DNA from: Flavipsychrobacter sp.
GTDB lineage: Bacteria; Bacteroidota; Bacteroidia; Chitinophagales; Chitinophagaceae
Direction: 5' to 3'
Length of the DNA: 64,000 bases
Assembly (NCBI GenBank): GCA_016787265.1
Contig: JAEUVF010000001.1
Coordinates: 97,649-161,648 of the forward strand
Part shown: positions 8,691 to 18,000 of the stretch, one piece after another
Layout of the letters: each line of letters begins with the position of its first letter
How positions within the stretch are numbered: the first letter of the stretch is position 1
Made by a program: the position numbers and the translations under genes
Notes under the pieces: model-generated
The model's database searches: none
What the model was told of the DNA's origin: nothing
What the model saw: only the letters and a program-made list of their open reading frames with translations

Positions 8691-8735
8691 TTCACCGGTC
8701 GGGTGCCACCGGTCGGGTGGCACCCGACCGGTGAA
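8691..8735. repeat. Perfect GC-rich palindrome, copy B, between convergent genes
   Basis: TTCACCGGTCGGGTGCC (8691-8707) is repeated exactly in inverted form at 8719-8735, a 17-base perfect stem with an 11-base loop that itself reads ACCGGTCGGGT. It lies between the convergent ends of the PadR partner gene (8686) and aspS (8740), so it could end transcription in both directions, although there is no T-run on either side. Confidence 0.85.
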
Positions 8736-8739
8736 GCAA

Positions 8740-10563
8740 TCAGAGATTTAATTTTATGCTTAACTCGGTAAGTTGTTTGACGTCGATGGCGGCCGGAGCA
8801 TCCAGCATCACATCGCGGCCGGAATTGTTTTTCGGGAAAGCGATGAAATCACGGATGCTTTCGGAACCACCCAGGATGGCACAAAGACGATCGAATCCAA
8901 AAGCGATACCCCCATGTGGCGGAGCACCGTATTCAAAGGCACCCAGCAGGAAGCCAAACTTATGCAGTGCTTCTTCCTTACTCATGCCCAGGGCTGCAAA
9001 CATTTTCTCCTGAAGCTCACGCTGGAAAATCCGGATAGAACCACCACCGATTTCATTTCCGTTCAGCACCATATCATAGGCATTAGCCTTGATATTCGCA
9101 TACGGATGTTGTAAGTAATTGGCGGCATCTTTGATTTCCGGATCATTTTCAATCATCACAGAGATATGATCCGGTTTGGGCGAAGTAAAGGGATGGTGTC
9201 TTGCCACCCAGCGATTTTCTTCCTCAGCATATTCAAACAGCGGGAAATCCAATACCCACAACAATTTGAACTCATCCTTACGACGCAACCCAAGGCGCTC
9301 ACCCAGCTCGAGCCTCAATTCACTTATTGCCTTGCGGGTTCTTTCTTCACGGCCTGCCAGAATCAGTACCAGGTCGCCCGGTTGTGCAGCAGCAATACCC
9401 GCGATCGTTTTGAGTTGTTCTTCATTAAAGAACTTATCTACGGAGCTCTTAAAACTGCCATCAGCACCACAACGGATATAAACCAGTCCGTTCATGCCGA
9501 TCTGCGGACGTTTAACCCATTCCGTTAGCTCGTCCACCTGTTTGCGGGTATAGTCAGCAGCACCTGGTACGGCAATTGCCAGCACCGTTTCCGCCTCATT
9601 AAATACTTTAAATCCACTTGCCTCAAATATTTCCAGTGCAGTTGCATCTCCTGTCTGTGCCTCAAAAACAGTTTTCAGGTTGGCCAGCTCCATTCCAAAA
9701 CGGATATCCGGTTTGTCGTTACCATATTTCAGCATGGCATCGTTCCAGGTCATGCGCTGAACGGTTTCCGTATAATCGATGTTTCTAACGTCCTTGAATA
9801 TGCGCTTAATCAATCCCTCAAACATTTGCAGGATATCTTCCTGCTCTACAAAGCTCATTTCGCAGTCAATCTGTGTAAATTCCGGCTGACGGTCGGCCCG
9901 CAGGTCTTCATCGCGAAAACATTTTACAACCTGGTAATAACGATCGTATCCGCTTACCATCAGCAGCTGCTTGAAGGTTTGCGGGCTCTGTGGGAGCGCA
10001 TAAAATTGTCCGGGGTTCATACGAGAAGGCACCACAAAATCACGGGCACCTTCCGGTGTGCTCTTAATCAGAAATGGTGTTTCAATATCCATGAAATTGT
10101 TTTCATGGAGATAATTACGTGCGGAGCGATTCACTGCATACCGCAATTCCAGGTTGCGTTTCACAGCATTCCGGCGTAAATCAAGATAACGATATTTCAT
10201 TCGAAGATCATCACCACCATCTGTATCATCCTGGATGGTAAAAGGAGGAGTAGCCGCTTTATTCAGAATGGTGAAACTGGTTACATCAATTTCAATATCA
10301 CCGGTTGCCAGGTTTTTGTTTTTGCTGGTTCGCTCAATCACCTTTCCTGTAACCTGCAGCACATACTCTCTGCCTAATGGTTGGTTATCCAGCTGCGGGG
10401 TTAGTGTTTCTCCGAATAACAATTGTGTGATCCCATACCTGTCGCGCAAATCCACGAAGGTGATGCTGCCGAATTTACGAACCGTTTGTACCCATCCTGC
10501 CAGTGTCACTTCTTTTCCTATGGCATTTGCATTTAATTCCCCACAAGTATGCGATCTATACAT
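8740..10563 (-). CDS. aspS: Aspartyl-tRNA synthetase
   Basis: Class IIb aspartyl-tRNA synthetase, which charges tRNA-Asp with aspartate in the cytosol. The 607-residue length fits the bacterial type. The order is an OB-fold anticodon-binding domain (1-115, with [23 protein letters not shown]), the catalytic core with motif 1 near [17 protein letters not shown], motif 2 in [19 protein letters not shown], the bacterial GAD insertion, and motif 3 in [15 protein letters not shown] near the C-terminus. It is a single gene, convergent with the PadR pair and divergent from the first MtfA-like gene. Whether it is discriminating or also charges tRNA-Asn cannot be decided here. Confidence 0.98.
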   Translation of the reverse strand: MYRSHTCGELNANAIGKEVTLAGWVQTVRKFGSITFVDLRDRYGITQLLFGETLTPQLDNQPLGREYVLQVTGKVIERTSKNKNLATGDIEIDVTSFTILNKAATPPFTIQDDTDGGDDLRMKYRYLDLRRNAVKRNLELRYAVNRSARNYLHENNFMDIETPFLIKSTPEGARDFVVPSRMNPGQFYALPQSPQTFKQLLMVSGYDRYYQVVKCFRDEDLRADRQPEFTQIDCEMSFVEQEDILQMFEGLIKRIFKDVRNIDYTETVQRMTWNDAMLKYGNDKPDIRFGMELANLKTVFEAQTGDATALEIFEASGFKVFNEAETVLAIAVPGAADYTRKQVDELTEWVKRPQIGMNGLVYIRCGADGSFKSSVDKFFNEEQLKTIAGIAAAQPGDLVLILAGREERTRKAISELRLELGERLGLRRKDEFKLLWVLDFPLFEYAEEENRWVARHHPFTSPKPDHISVMIENDPEIKDAANYLQHPYANIKANAYDMVLNGNEIGGGSIRIFQRELQEKMFAALGMSKEEALHKFGFLLGAFEYGAPPHGGIAFGFDRLCAILGGSESIRDFIAFPKNNSGRDVMLDAPAAIDVKQLTELSIKLNL

Positions 10564-10597
10564 ATAGAATTTATATTTTCGGTTTGTTGCTGAGGTG

Positions 10598-10605
10598 CAA
10601 ATGTA
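10598..10605 (-). promoter_or_regulatory. Putative -7 element for aspS
   Basis: The minus strand reads TACATTTG, matching TAnnTTTG, 34 bases ahead of the aspS ATG in the 44-base gap to the divergent peptidase gene. No convincing -33 is seen. Confidence 0.35.
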
Positions 10606-10607
10606 AC

Positions 10608-11432
10608 ATGATTACCGTAATTACCATATTGGGCGGAAGCAGCCTCCTGGTTTTTCTGATCTGGAGCTGGGAGCGAATTCGCTATGATTACCGGCGACTC
10701 GACCGCGACAGCAATCATCCTGCGCCGGAAGGCTCCGGTTCCCTATTGCCGGAGTGGGCACAACACCACGACTGGCTTCGCAACCACAATGTCTATTACC
10801 GCTCGCTGAGCCTGGATAACCAGGCCCGGTTCCTTCGGAGGGTAATGGATTTCATGCGATATAAAGAATTTAAATATATTGACCTTGAGCCGGATCCCAT
10901 GATTCCGCTACTGATCAGTGCGGCAGCTGTGCAACTGACATTCGGACTGACCGATTTTCGCCTTGATTTTTTTGAAAAAATCTATGTTTCCGGATCTGCC
11001 TACCGGGTTCACTGGCACAAACAGGCTTTCCAGGGCCATGTAAGTCTGCAGGGAATATACCTAAGCTGGGATCATTTTTTTCACGGATACCAGGAATATG
11101 ATGATGGCCATAACGTGGGTTTACATGAAATGGCCCATGCGCTTACCTATGGCGCAATGATGGGTAGAACCACTATGGGACCAGCCTTTCGATCCAAATT
11201 CAAGGAATTTGCCCGGGTAGCTTTGCCAATACTTGAACACATGAGGAAGGGGGGTGATAGCGTTCTCGACAAATATGCCTCCATTAATTTTCATGAATTC
11301 TGGGCTGTTTCTGTTGAAACATTCTTCGAAAAACCGGTTCTGTTAAAAACCTGTGAGCCCGCATTGTATACCGCCCTCTGTGAATTGCTGAACCAGGATC
11401 CGCTGGAATTAACGGCAGTTAAAGTTGTCTGA
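10608..11432 (+). CDS. MtfA-like zinc-dependent peptidase (first of tandem pair)
   Basis: A 274-residue protein of the M90/MtfA-like family. The zinc-binding motif HEMAH is at 173-177 ([12 protein letters not shown]) and the downstream [13 protein letters not shown] (about 228-240) supplies the conserved glutamates of this family. A hydrophobic N-terminal helix ([18 protein letters not shown]) suggests membrane anchoring, unlike cytosolic E. coli MtfA. I take the ATG at 10608; a longer frame reaches into aspS and lacks family similarity. The next gene, 219 bases on, is a clear paralogue. MtfA in E. coli binds the Mlc repressor; no such partner is visible here, so the substrate is unknown. Confidence 0.9.
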   Translation: MITVITILGGSSLLVFLIWSWERIRYDYRRLDRDSNHPAPEGSGSLLPEWAQHHDWLRNHNVYYRSLSLDNQARFLRRVMDFMRYKEFKYIDLEPDPMIPLLISAAAVQLTFGLTDFRLDFFEKIYVSGSAYRVHWHKQAFQGHVSLQGIYLSWDHFFHGYQEYDDGHNVGLHEMAHALTYGAMMGRTTMGPAFRSKFKEFARVALPILEHMRKGGDSVLDKYASINFHEFWAVSVETFFEKPVLLKTCEPALYTALCELLNQDPLELTAVKVV

Positions 11433-11651
11433 ACCCGTCCATTCGTCGAAAACCTGATTTTTACAGGATTTTAAAGGCCAAATGCTTTTAAACTTCAAAA
11501 TCTAGGTTTAAATTGTGTTCAATTAGTACCTGTACTCGAACCGTCGAGCTTTTTAATCCGTACCAGTCTCCTCTCCGAAAGGCCATCGTATCCATTTCTG
11601 TGTTGAACCAGCAAGACAATTTCGATTTTCTTACCCGTAAAGTTGACCCTT

Positions 11652-12452
11652 ATGGAAATCGTGTTCATTTGTTTGCTGGTGTTCAGTACCGTGTTTTTGT
11701 TTGATCTGCTGAACAATCGCTGGCAATACTTTTTACTCTACCGCCGACGCAAAGGCTTTGAACTGCATGAACCTCAGTTCAGAAAACTTATTTCATCGAA
11801 CATTCGCTACTTTAATAAAGTGGATGAAGCAACCCAGCAAAAATGGTTGTTCAGGGCTTATCTTTTTTTCCGGTCTAAAAAATTTCATTACGTAGGGGTT
11901 GACCGTAGAGAAGAAATGCCCATTCTGATCAGTGCAACGGCTGCTCAGTTGACGTTGGGACTTGAAAATTTCTCCCTCAATTATTTTCGGGATATCTATG
12001 TGTTGCAACACGACTATCACTACGGACATTATTCGCTTCCATTCATGGGGCATGTAGATAGTTCAGGTATTTATCTCTCCTGGCATAATTTTCTGGAAGG
12101 AATCCGGAGTGCACATGACAGCAGCAATGTAGGCTTACATGAGATGGCACATGCATTGGCCTATGTCAATTTCATCACCAAAACGGATGAAGACCGCCAC
12201 TTCAAAAAAGAGTTTCACAATTTCTCGAAAGTAGCGCGTCCGATTTTTCAGGATATGCAACGCGGACGTAAAACCATCCTCGGAGAATACGCGGCAACCA
12301 ATTATCATGAATTCTGGGCGGTCAGTGTGGAAGTATTTTTTGAGAACAGTGTAAGGCTGCGCCATGATCTGCCGGATCTTTATGAAGCGATGGCAAAATT
12401 GCTCCGCCAGGATCCTTATAAAGTGCTGCTTAGCCGACTGGCTGCCGCCTGA
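11652..12452 (+). CDS. MtfA-like zinc-dependent peptidase (second of tandem pair)
   Basis: A 266-residue paralogue of the preceding gene. Shared blocks are [14 protein letters not shown] versus ILISATAAQLTLGL, GIYLSW in both, HEMAHAL (zinc motif at 163-167) and FWAVSVE-FFE in both. It also has an N-terminal hydrophobic helix (MEIVFICLLVFSTVFLFDLL), so both are probably anchored in the inner membrane. The ATG at 11652 is used; the upstream TTG adds only three residues. The copies have diverged widely outside the motifs, so the duplication is old. The 219 bases between them hold no gene or hairpin that I can see. Confidence 0.9.
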   Translation: MEIVFICLLVFSTVFLFDLLNNRWQYFLLYRRRKGFELHEPQFRKLISSNIRYFNKVDEATQQKWLFRAYLFFRSKKFHYVGVDRREEMPILISATAAQLTLGLENFSLNYFRDIYVLQHDYHYGHYSLPFMGHVDSSGIYLSWHNFLEGIRSAHDSSNVGLHEMAHALAYVNFITKTDEDRHFKKEFHNFSKVARPIFQDMQRGRKTILGEYAATNYHEFWAVSVEVFFENSVRLRHDLPDLYEAMAKLLRQDPYKVLLSRLAAA

Positions 12453-12458
12453 TATCGG

Positions 12459-12740
12459 TTAGTCTTTTCGATCTGAATGTCCCAGCGATTTGCCCGGGGC
12501 AATCTGATCGCGCACCAGTTGTTTTATTTCCTTAATCTCTTTAAAACCGCCATCCCGCTTTCGATCGTAAACGGGTTCATTGTTGATGAAAAGAGTGTAA
12601 CGACCAGCGATTTCGCTGGGTCTAAGCGTCACCTCAGCTAGTTCGGCTTCAAATGTGGTCAATAATTCCTGGGCCATATAAGCAGCTCTGAGTAACCAAT
12701 GGCATTTTGGGCAGTATTCGATAATGATTGAAGCTTTCAT
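12459..12740 (-). CDS. SelT/SelW/SelH-type thioredoxin-like protein (Rdx family)
   Basis: A 93-residue Rdx-family protein related to selenoprotein W, a small thioredoxin-fold protein thought to take part in thiol redox chemistry. The redox motif near the N-terminus is CPKC (Cys10 and Cys13, in IEYCPKCHWLLRA), the ordinary cysteine form with no selenocysteine. The rest matches the family: AELAEVTLRPSEIAGRYTLFIN, then the GGFKEIKEIKQLVRD helix. It is convergent with the second MtfA-like gene (6 bases between stops) and divergent from the MOSC gene. A -7 element TACCTTTG lies 16 bases upstream. Confidence 0.9.
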   Translation of the reverse strand: MKASIIIEYCPKCHWLLRAAYMAQELLTTFEAELAEVTLRPSEIAGRYTLFINNEPVYDRKRDGGFKEIKEIKQLVRDQIAPGKSLGHSDRKD

Positions 12741-12756
12741 ATTAATGGTATTCCTT

Positions 12757-12764
12757 CAAAGGTA
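12757..12764 (-). promoter_or_regulatory. Putative -7 element for the SelW-like gene
   Basis: The minus strand reads TACCTTTG, an exact TAnnTTTG, in the 48-base gap to the divergent MOSC gene. No matching -33 is evident. Confidence 0.35.
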
Positions 12765-12788
12765 AGCGGGCTTTTGTATTTTTACCAT

Positions 12789-13598
12789 ATGGCAAAAATT
12801 AGCGGTTTATTCATTTATCCAATTAAATCACTGGGAGGAATAGAAGTTGCGTCGGCTTTATTGACCGATAGGGGCTTTCAATACGATCGGCGCTGGATGC
12901 TGATTGATTCAGACGGTCGCTTCCTCACCCAACGTGAATATCCCGTTATGGCACTGCTTCAGGTTGCCTTAGAGCAGGAAGGATTACGGGTTTATCATAA
13001 AAAAAATCCCGCAGTAAGCATCCATATCCCATTCGGGCAGCATGACGGGGAAACAACAGTAACTGTTTGGGATGACACAATGCCCGCAACCCTGGTTGGT
13101 TCCGAATTTGATAACTGGTTTTCACAACAGCTGGAATTGAATTGCCGCCTGGTTTATATGCCGGATTCCAGTCACCGTGAGGTGGACCCCGATTATGCAC
13201 ACAATAAAGAACTCACCAGCTTTTCTGATGCCTATCCTTTGCTGCTGATTGGCCAGGCTTCTCTGGATGATTTAAATACACGGCTCGCTGAACCCGTACC
13301 AATGAACCGGTTTCGTCCAAATATTGTGATAGAGGGCTGGGAACCCTATGAAGAAGACAGTATTCGTAATTTCAATATTGGTGATATACAATTTGAAGCG
13401 GTAAAACCCTGTGCGCGTTGTGTGCTTACTACCATCAACCAGGATACGGCTGAACAGGGAAAGGATCCGCTTAAAACGCTGGCGGCTTATCGCAGTAAAA
13501 ACAACAAGGTGTTATTCGGACAGAATCTGCTCTATAACGGTCAGGGATACCTGAAAAAAGGAATGGAGGTTCATTTTTTACGCAACTCCACCAGGTAA
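12789..13598 (+). CDS. MOSC domain-containing protein with beta-barrel N-terminal domain
   Basis: A 269-residue MOSC protein. An N-terminal MOSC beta-barrel domain (about 1-120; SGLFIYPIKSLGGIEV, RGFQYDRRWMLID) is followed by a MOSC domain with the conserved MNRFRPNIVIEGWEPYEED and the cysteine segment KPCARCVLTTINQDT. Family relatives bind the molybdenum cofactor and, as in YcbX or mARC, reduce N-hydroxylated compounds with a partner. Start at the ATG at 12789; an in-frame TTG 15 bases upstream is rejected. Its last 28 bases overlap the end of the convergent small membrane gene. No molybdopterin genes are nearby. Confidence 0.93.
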   Translation: MAKISGLFIYPIKSLGGIEVASALLTDRGFQYDRRWMLIDSDGRFLTQREYPVMALLQVALEQEGLRVYHKKNPAVSIHIPFGQHDGETTVTVWDDTMPATLVGSEFDNWFSQQLELNCRLVYMPDSSHREVDPDYAHNKELTSFSDAYPLLLIGQASLDDLNTRLAEPVPMNRFRPNIVIEGWEPYEEDSIRNFNIGDIQFEAVKPCARCVLTTINQDTAEQGKDPLKTLAAYRSKNNKVLFGQNLLYNGQGYLKKGMEVHFLRNSTR

Positions 13599-13930
13599 AA
13601 CCAGGCAATAAAAAACATACCAATTCCAAAAGGAATGGCTGTGTAATATCGATAGTGATCTGGTGTTTCATAGAACTCTAACACCATCCAGGAACAGTTG
13701 GCAATGATCCAGAAAAGTACCGCCAGGTTGTGAAATAATTCCGACTTTATTTTCCTGGTTTGGTAGGTTATGAGGATAGCAACTGTCAGGGTAGGAACGA
13801 TCATGAACATACCAATCGGTTTCCAAAGCAGCGCCCAGCTCATGTCTTTAAGCAGCCAAAATACAATGTGCAGGTTTTCAATCCGGCGGAAACGTTCCGG
13901 GATTGAGTACATGGGGGAGTTGCTTGCCAT
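13571..13930 (-). CDS. Small membrane protein of unknown function
   Basis: A 119-residue protein without a function I recognise. It has three to four hydrophobic segments (SWALLWKPIGMFMIVPTLTVAILI; LAVLFWIIANCSWMVLEFY; YYTAIPFGIGMFFIAWFYLV) and a charged N-terminus (SIPERFRRIENLHIVFWLLKD). It begins 25 bases after the end of the FAD oxidoreductase frame on the same strand, and its stop lies inside the convergent MOSC gene (28-base overlap), so the two transcripts are complementary at their 3' ends. Confidence 0.75.
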   Translation of the reverse strand: MASNSPMYSIPERFRRIENLHIVFWLLKDMSWALLWKPIGMFMIVPTLTVAILITYQTRKIKSELFHNLAVLFWIIANCSWMVLEFYETPDHYRYYTAIPFGIGMFFIAWFYLVELRKK

Positions 13931-13955
13931 TCCTTCTAAAATTTCAGCGGCAAAG

Positions 13956-15035
13956 TTAGGGGCTCAGCAGGCTCGAAAATCGATTAATACTGGCGTCTGG
14001 CCGAATAGTGCTGCCATCTTTGATGAACCGGGCTACCTGTTGTCCGAAATAAGGAGCCAGGGAGCAACCTTTGGTACCCATTCCATTCAAAATCCCGACC
14101 CTGGGCAGATGGGGATGAAATCCTGCAAAGGGCCTTCTTTCAATCGTTGCAGGCCGGATGGCAGCCCAGTGATGAAGGGTTTTGAAGGGCCTCTTGATCC
14201 AATTTCGAACAGCCAGCTCCGTCCGTTCGCGGAAAGTATCCGTAGGTGCGTCCGTCTGATAGCGGTTTTCATAAGTAGAGCCCGCCCAGAAATAGCGCTG
14301 GTTTTCAGTGCCCCCCAGGTGCGGATAAGGTACCAGGCTAATCCCCTTTTTGTAGATATGATCTTCTGGCAGGTCTTCAATCTCGAGTAGCAGGGCTTCT
14401 CCTTTATTAGGAGAAAAAGGAAGCTTGCTGAAAAAAGGCAAGTCCATCCCCTGGATTCCATCGCAAAAAACAATGCGCTCTGCCTGGATGTCCTGATAGC
14501 GTATATTCGTTTCCGTTAGTTTCAGCAAGCTTGCATCAAATGTTTCTCCGATAAGTTGCTGCTTTTTTTTCAAAACTATTTTCCAGGTATTGAGTAGCAG
14601 GTTAAGGTCAATCAGCAGGGCAGGGGAGATACTGCCAAGTCCGTATGGAATTTCCATCAGGCTTTTCCAGTACTCCTGATCTTCGGGCACACTCAGGTAT
14701 TCAGACAGCTCCGGCAATCGTTTGTCAAATGCTTCTTTCATTTGCATACTGGTAAAACTGTGCAGGATGCGTGTGGACTGAATACAGTGAATTCCCAATT
14801 CCTTGCCCATATTGGTATAGGCCTCCAATGCAAAAGGGAGTAGTGTTTCCGCCATCCAGGTTTTGGCCAGCACCCGACCGGTGACCGGATTGATTACGCC
14901 CGATGCGATGCGGGAGGAACTGATTTCCCTCCCTTCATCAATAACCAAAAATTCCTCATTGTACTGCGATAGCCACCAGCTCAGCCAGCTACCCGATAAG
15001 CCCTGTCCAACAACCAGGGTGCCGGTATGGATCAT
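13956..15035 (-). CDS. FAD-dependent oxidoreductase, DAO family
   Basis: A 359-residue flavoprotein of the D-amino-acid/glycine oxidase superfamily. The FAD-binding Rossmann motif GQGLSG is at 10-15 (GTLVVGQGLSGSWLSWWL). The segment ASGVINPVTGRVLAKTW (44-60) is the usual contact with the flavin, and NGMGTKGCSLAPYFGQQVARF closes the FAD site near the C-terminus. Specificity is not clear: glycine, sarcosine and D-amino acid oxidases share this fold. Four bases separate its start from the end of the A2M-like gene upstream on the same strand, so it may be translated from the long A2M transcript. Confidence 0.9.
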   Translation of the reverse strand: MIHTGTLVVGQGLSGSWLSWWLSQYNEEFLVIDEGREISSSRIASGVINPVTGRVLAKTWMAETLLPFALEAYTNMGKELGIHCIQSTRILHSFTSMQMKEAFDKRLPELSEYLSVPEDQEYWKSLMEIPYGLGSISPALLIDLNLLLNTWKIVLKKKQQLIGETFDASLLKLTETNIRYQDIQAERIVFCDGIQGMDLPFFSKLPFSPNKGEALLLEIEDLPEDHIYKKGISLVPYPHLGGTENQRYFWAGSTYENRYQTDAPTDTFRERTELAVRNWIKRPFKTLHHWAAIRPATIERRPFAGFHPHLPRVGILNGMGTKGCSLAPYFGQQVARFIKDGSTIRPDASINRFSSLLSP

Positions 15036-15040
15036 GTGTT

Positions 15041-18000
15041 TTAGTTTGCTTCGATGTTCAATTTAATGCCTTCTGTGTGACTGGTAAACTCCGGTGCATA
15101 CATACACTGAATGCTGCTGATGCCGTTACTGAAGGTTCCGGCATGTGATACAAAGAGGGCGTATTCCAATACATGGGATCCTTTGGGCAGAGACTGAATA
15201 AAGAAATTAGTGCTTGCGTCTCTGGTGCTTTCATAATAGCCTAGCGTTCCCTTCCAGCGATACCCGCTTAATACATTCGTGGGTTCCAGTGCCGATGCAC
15301 GCATGTCTTTTACATGTACATACTCCATCTGGCGATCGGTTTTGATTTCGAGTCGCACTACCAGTTTATCTCCAACTTTCAGCATCGCACCATCTGTTAT
15401 TTGTTCCAATACCGGACCTTTATCTGTCAGCTTCTCCACCAGCACCTGTTTGTTGATGGAAAGCGGGCCTTTGGCAGCTGTGATGTTTTCAAGATTGTCG
15501 AAATACTGCCAGTAAATGGCTCCCCAAACCGGTGCTACCACCGTTGGCGCTGCCGCCTGCTGCACCTGGATCTTAATCTCACCCATTTCCGGAAATACCG
15601 CTGTGCCTGGAATGATCTTCTGATAATAACCCGTTCCTGCTTCTTCTTTGCCAGCAGTAATGGTAGTTACTTCACCCAGGTTGACACTTACTTTTGGTGC
15701 TGCTTCCAGCCAGTTATCACCTTGTAATAACAAGGCGTAACAGGCATCTGCTGTGGCCTTGGTACTGCTCCAGCGATTGGTTTGTTTGTTCAGTAATAAC
15801 CAGGCTTTTAAGGCATTAATGGTAGTGGCCGGTTGTTTGAGTTCCTGGAAGAGTTCGATCATCAATGCCTGAGTTTCAATTGGCGCTTCCTGCCAGTAAT
15901 AACCGGCCGTGTTCGCTTTCCAGTACATGCCCTTGTCTTCCGATTTTATTGCTGTCTGCTGCAGTGATTTCAGAATAGAAGAAGCTGTTTGCTTATCCCC
16001 TGTGCGGTGCAGGGCCAGCGCAATCATCGCTTTTGTAAAGAGATTGCCTTTGGTCCAGAGGCTTTGCATTTCCTTACGGTAATGGTTAGCTGCTACCATA
16101 TATTGACCGGATAAACCGATACTGCTGTAAAAGCTCCGCATATAATGATATTGTACCGCATAAGTGTTTAAATAAACAGGCTCCTTCTGCCCTTTATCCC
16201 GTTTGTTATAATCTTCCAGCAAGCGTTGATCAGCATAACTCAGGGCCGCGCTTACGATTGGAGCAAACAGCCCATAGTCTGCACCAATTATTCCCAGCTT
16301 TTGCAGGTGGCCAATACCGGTTAGGATATACTGCGTAATGTATCGATCATCCGGTCCGCCGGTGAACCAGCTAAAGCCGCCATTTTCACTCTGCATTTCT
16401 TTCAGTTTGGCAATCATTTTGGAGGATTCATTGCTGAGGCGGACTGCGTCAAATAACAGCAATAAACGTTTCTTTTGTTCCGCTTCCGATTTCGCTTCCA
16501 ATACCCAGGGTGTTTCTTCCAGCAGTACTTGTTTGAGCTGCTGGTTTTTCTGCAGATTACTCAGCAGGGCACTGGTATCTTTCTGTTGCCATTCCAGCAA
16601 CACCTGTTTGATGCGTGGGGCAGATTTCAGCAAATGATCCGCTATCAGGTAACCGTATAAACGATTGAAGGTTTGCTCGGAACATTCATAGGGATAATCA
16701 GCCAGGTAAGGGAGCGACTGAATAGCATACCAGGCAGGGTTAGCCGAAAATTCAACCGTGAGTGATTGATTGCTCAGGGTTTCGCTGTCCTTGCTGTTAA
16801 GCAGTTTGGTCAGCGGAATTTCTTTCGTGGCAGCACCATTGATAAAGAAAGGAATCGCCTCCGTTACCAGTTGCCGGTTACTCAATACCGGTAGTGTAGC
16901 GGATTCACCATCTGTTTTATCGCCCACTCTTGCAATGATCCTCCAGGTCAGGGCCCGGTCGAACTGATAAGGAACTTCCATCGGGAACTTCACTAGCTCA
17001 CTGGATTTTGGTCCAACGGTGAAATATTGATTGGGGAAGAAATTCCGGAACCAGCCATCCACCGGTTGATTGGTGGTAGCATCGATTAATTGAAGCTCCG
17101 CCTGTCCGGTTACTTCTTTGTCGGTCAGGTTCACCACTTTGGTGGTGATCTCCATTTTATCCCCTTCCCGTACAAAGCGTGGCATATTGGGTTGTACCAT
17201 CAGGTCTTTCTGCGTAACAATAGTTTGTTGCAGGTAACCCATGGCCAGGGATTTGGTATGTGCAAAGAGCTGCCAGTTCCAACTGGTTACTGACTCGGGC
17301 ATGGTGAAACTAAAGCTGAAATGCCCATTAGAATCAGCGCTTAATTGCGGGAAGAAGAAAGCCGTTTCAGCAAAATTTGATCGGATTGCCGGGGGAGGGG
17401 GAGGAGAGAAAGATTCAGCTGCTGCTCCCTCAGATGTAACTGCTGAATCTGCTACGACTTTTGCAGATGTCGACTTTGCAATTTCTACTCCTGGCGCAGC
17501 AGCTGGTAGACTTGCATCCATCAGTCTTTCACTTTCCCTCAATACGAACTTACCTCCAAAATTCCTTCTCCGGTCTTCCAAAAACTCAAATTCTACAAGT
17601 TCCTCTTCCGTCTTCCACTCTTCCGCTTTCACAGGTAAATCAATCCGGTGTTCCGAACTGCCAACGGCAGTAAAATTCGTTATGCCAGTCCAGTTGCCTA
17701 CTGGATTCAAACTGGGCCAAACTGCTGGCTTGTTCCAGGTACTGAACGCAAACTGATCCAATGAAGCATCATACATCGATGTCAGCAATTCCATGCCGAA
17801 TTTTTCTGCTTCTTCTCCTGAAATAGCAACCGTCCATTTTTCTTTTCCACCGGGTTCCAGTTTATCGCGGAAGGTTTTCAACTGTATCTTCAAATCCTTC
17901 TCCTCCAGTGGTACGGAGAAATAACTATCATAACTGTACACCCTGTTGTGCTTGACAAATACATGCTGTACTTCAATCCCTCCTTTGTCTGCATTGGTTG

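Noticed and set aside
10503..10607. Upstream extension of the first MtfA-like gene into aspS
   Set aside because: The extension is antisense to the start of aspS and lies before the hydrophobic anchor; the ATG at 10608 is sufficient.
14868..14890. A fourth ACCCGACCGGT palindrome-like sequence
   Set aside because: It lies inside the FAD oxidoreductase gene and encodes the conserved flavin-contact segment NPVTGRVLA; the match is explained by coding, and no mirrored arm is present.
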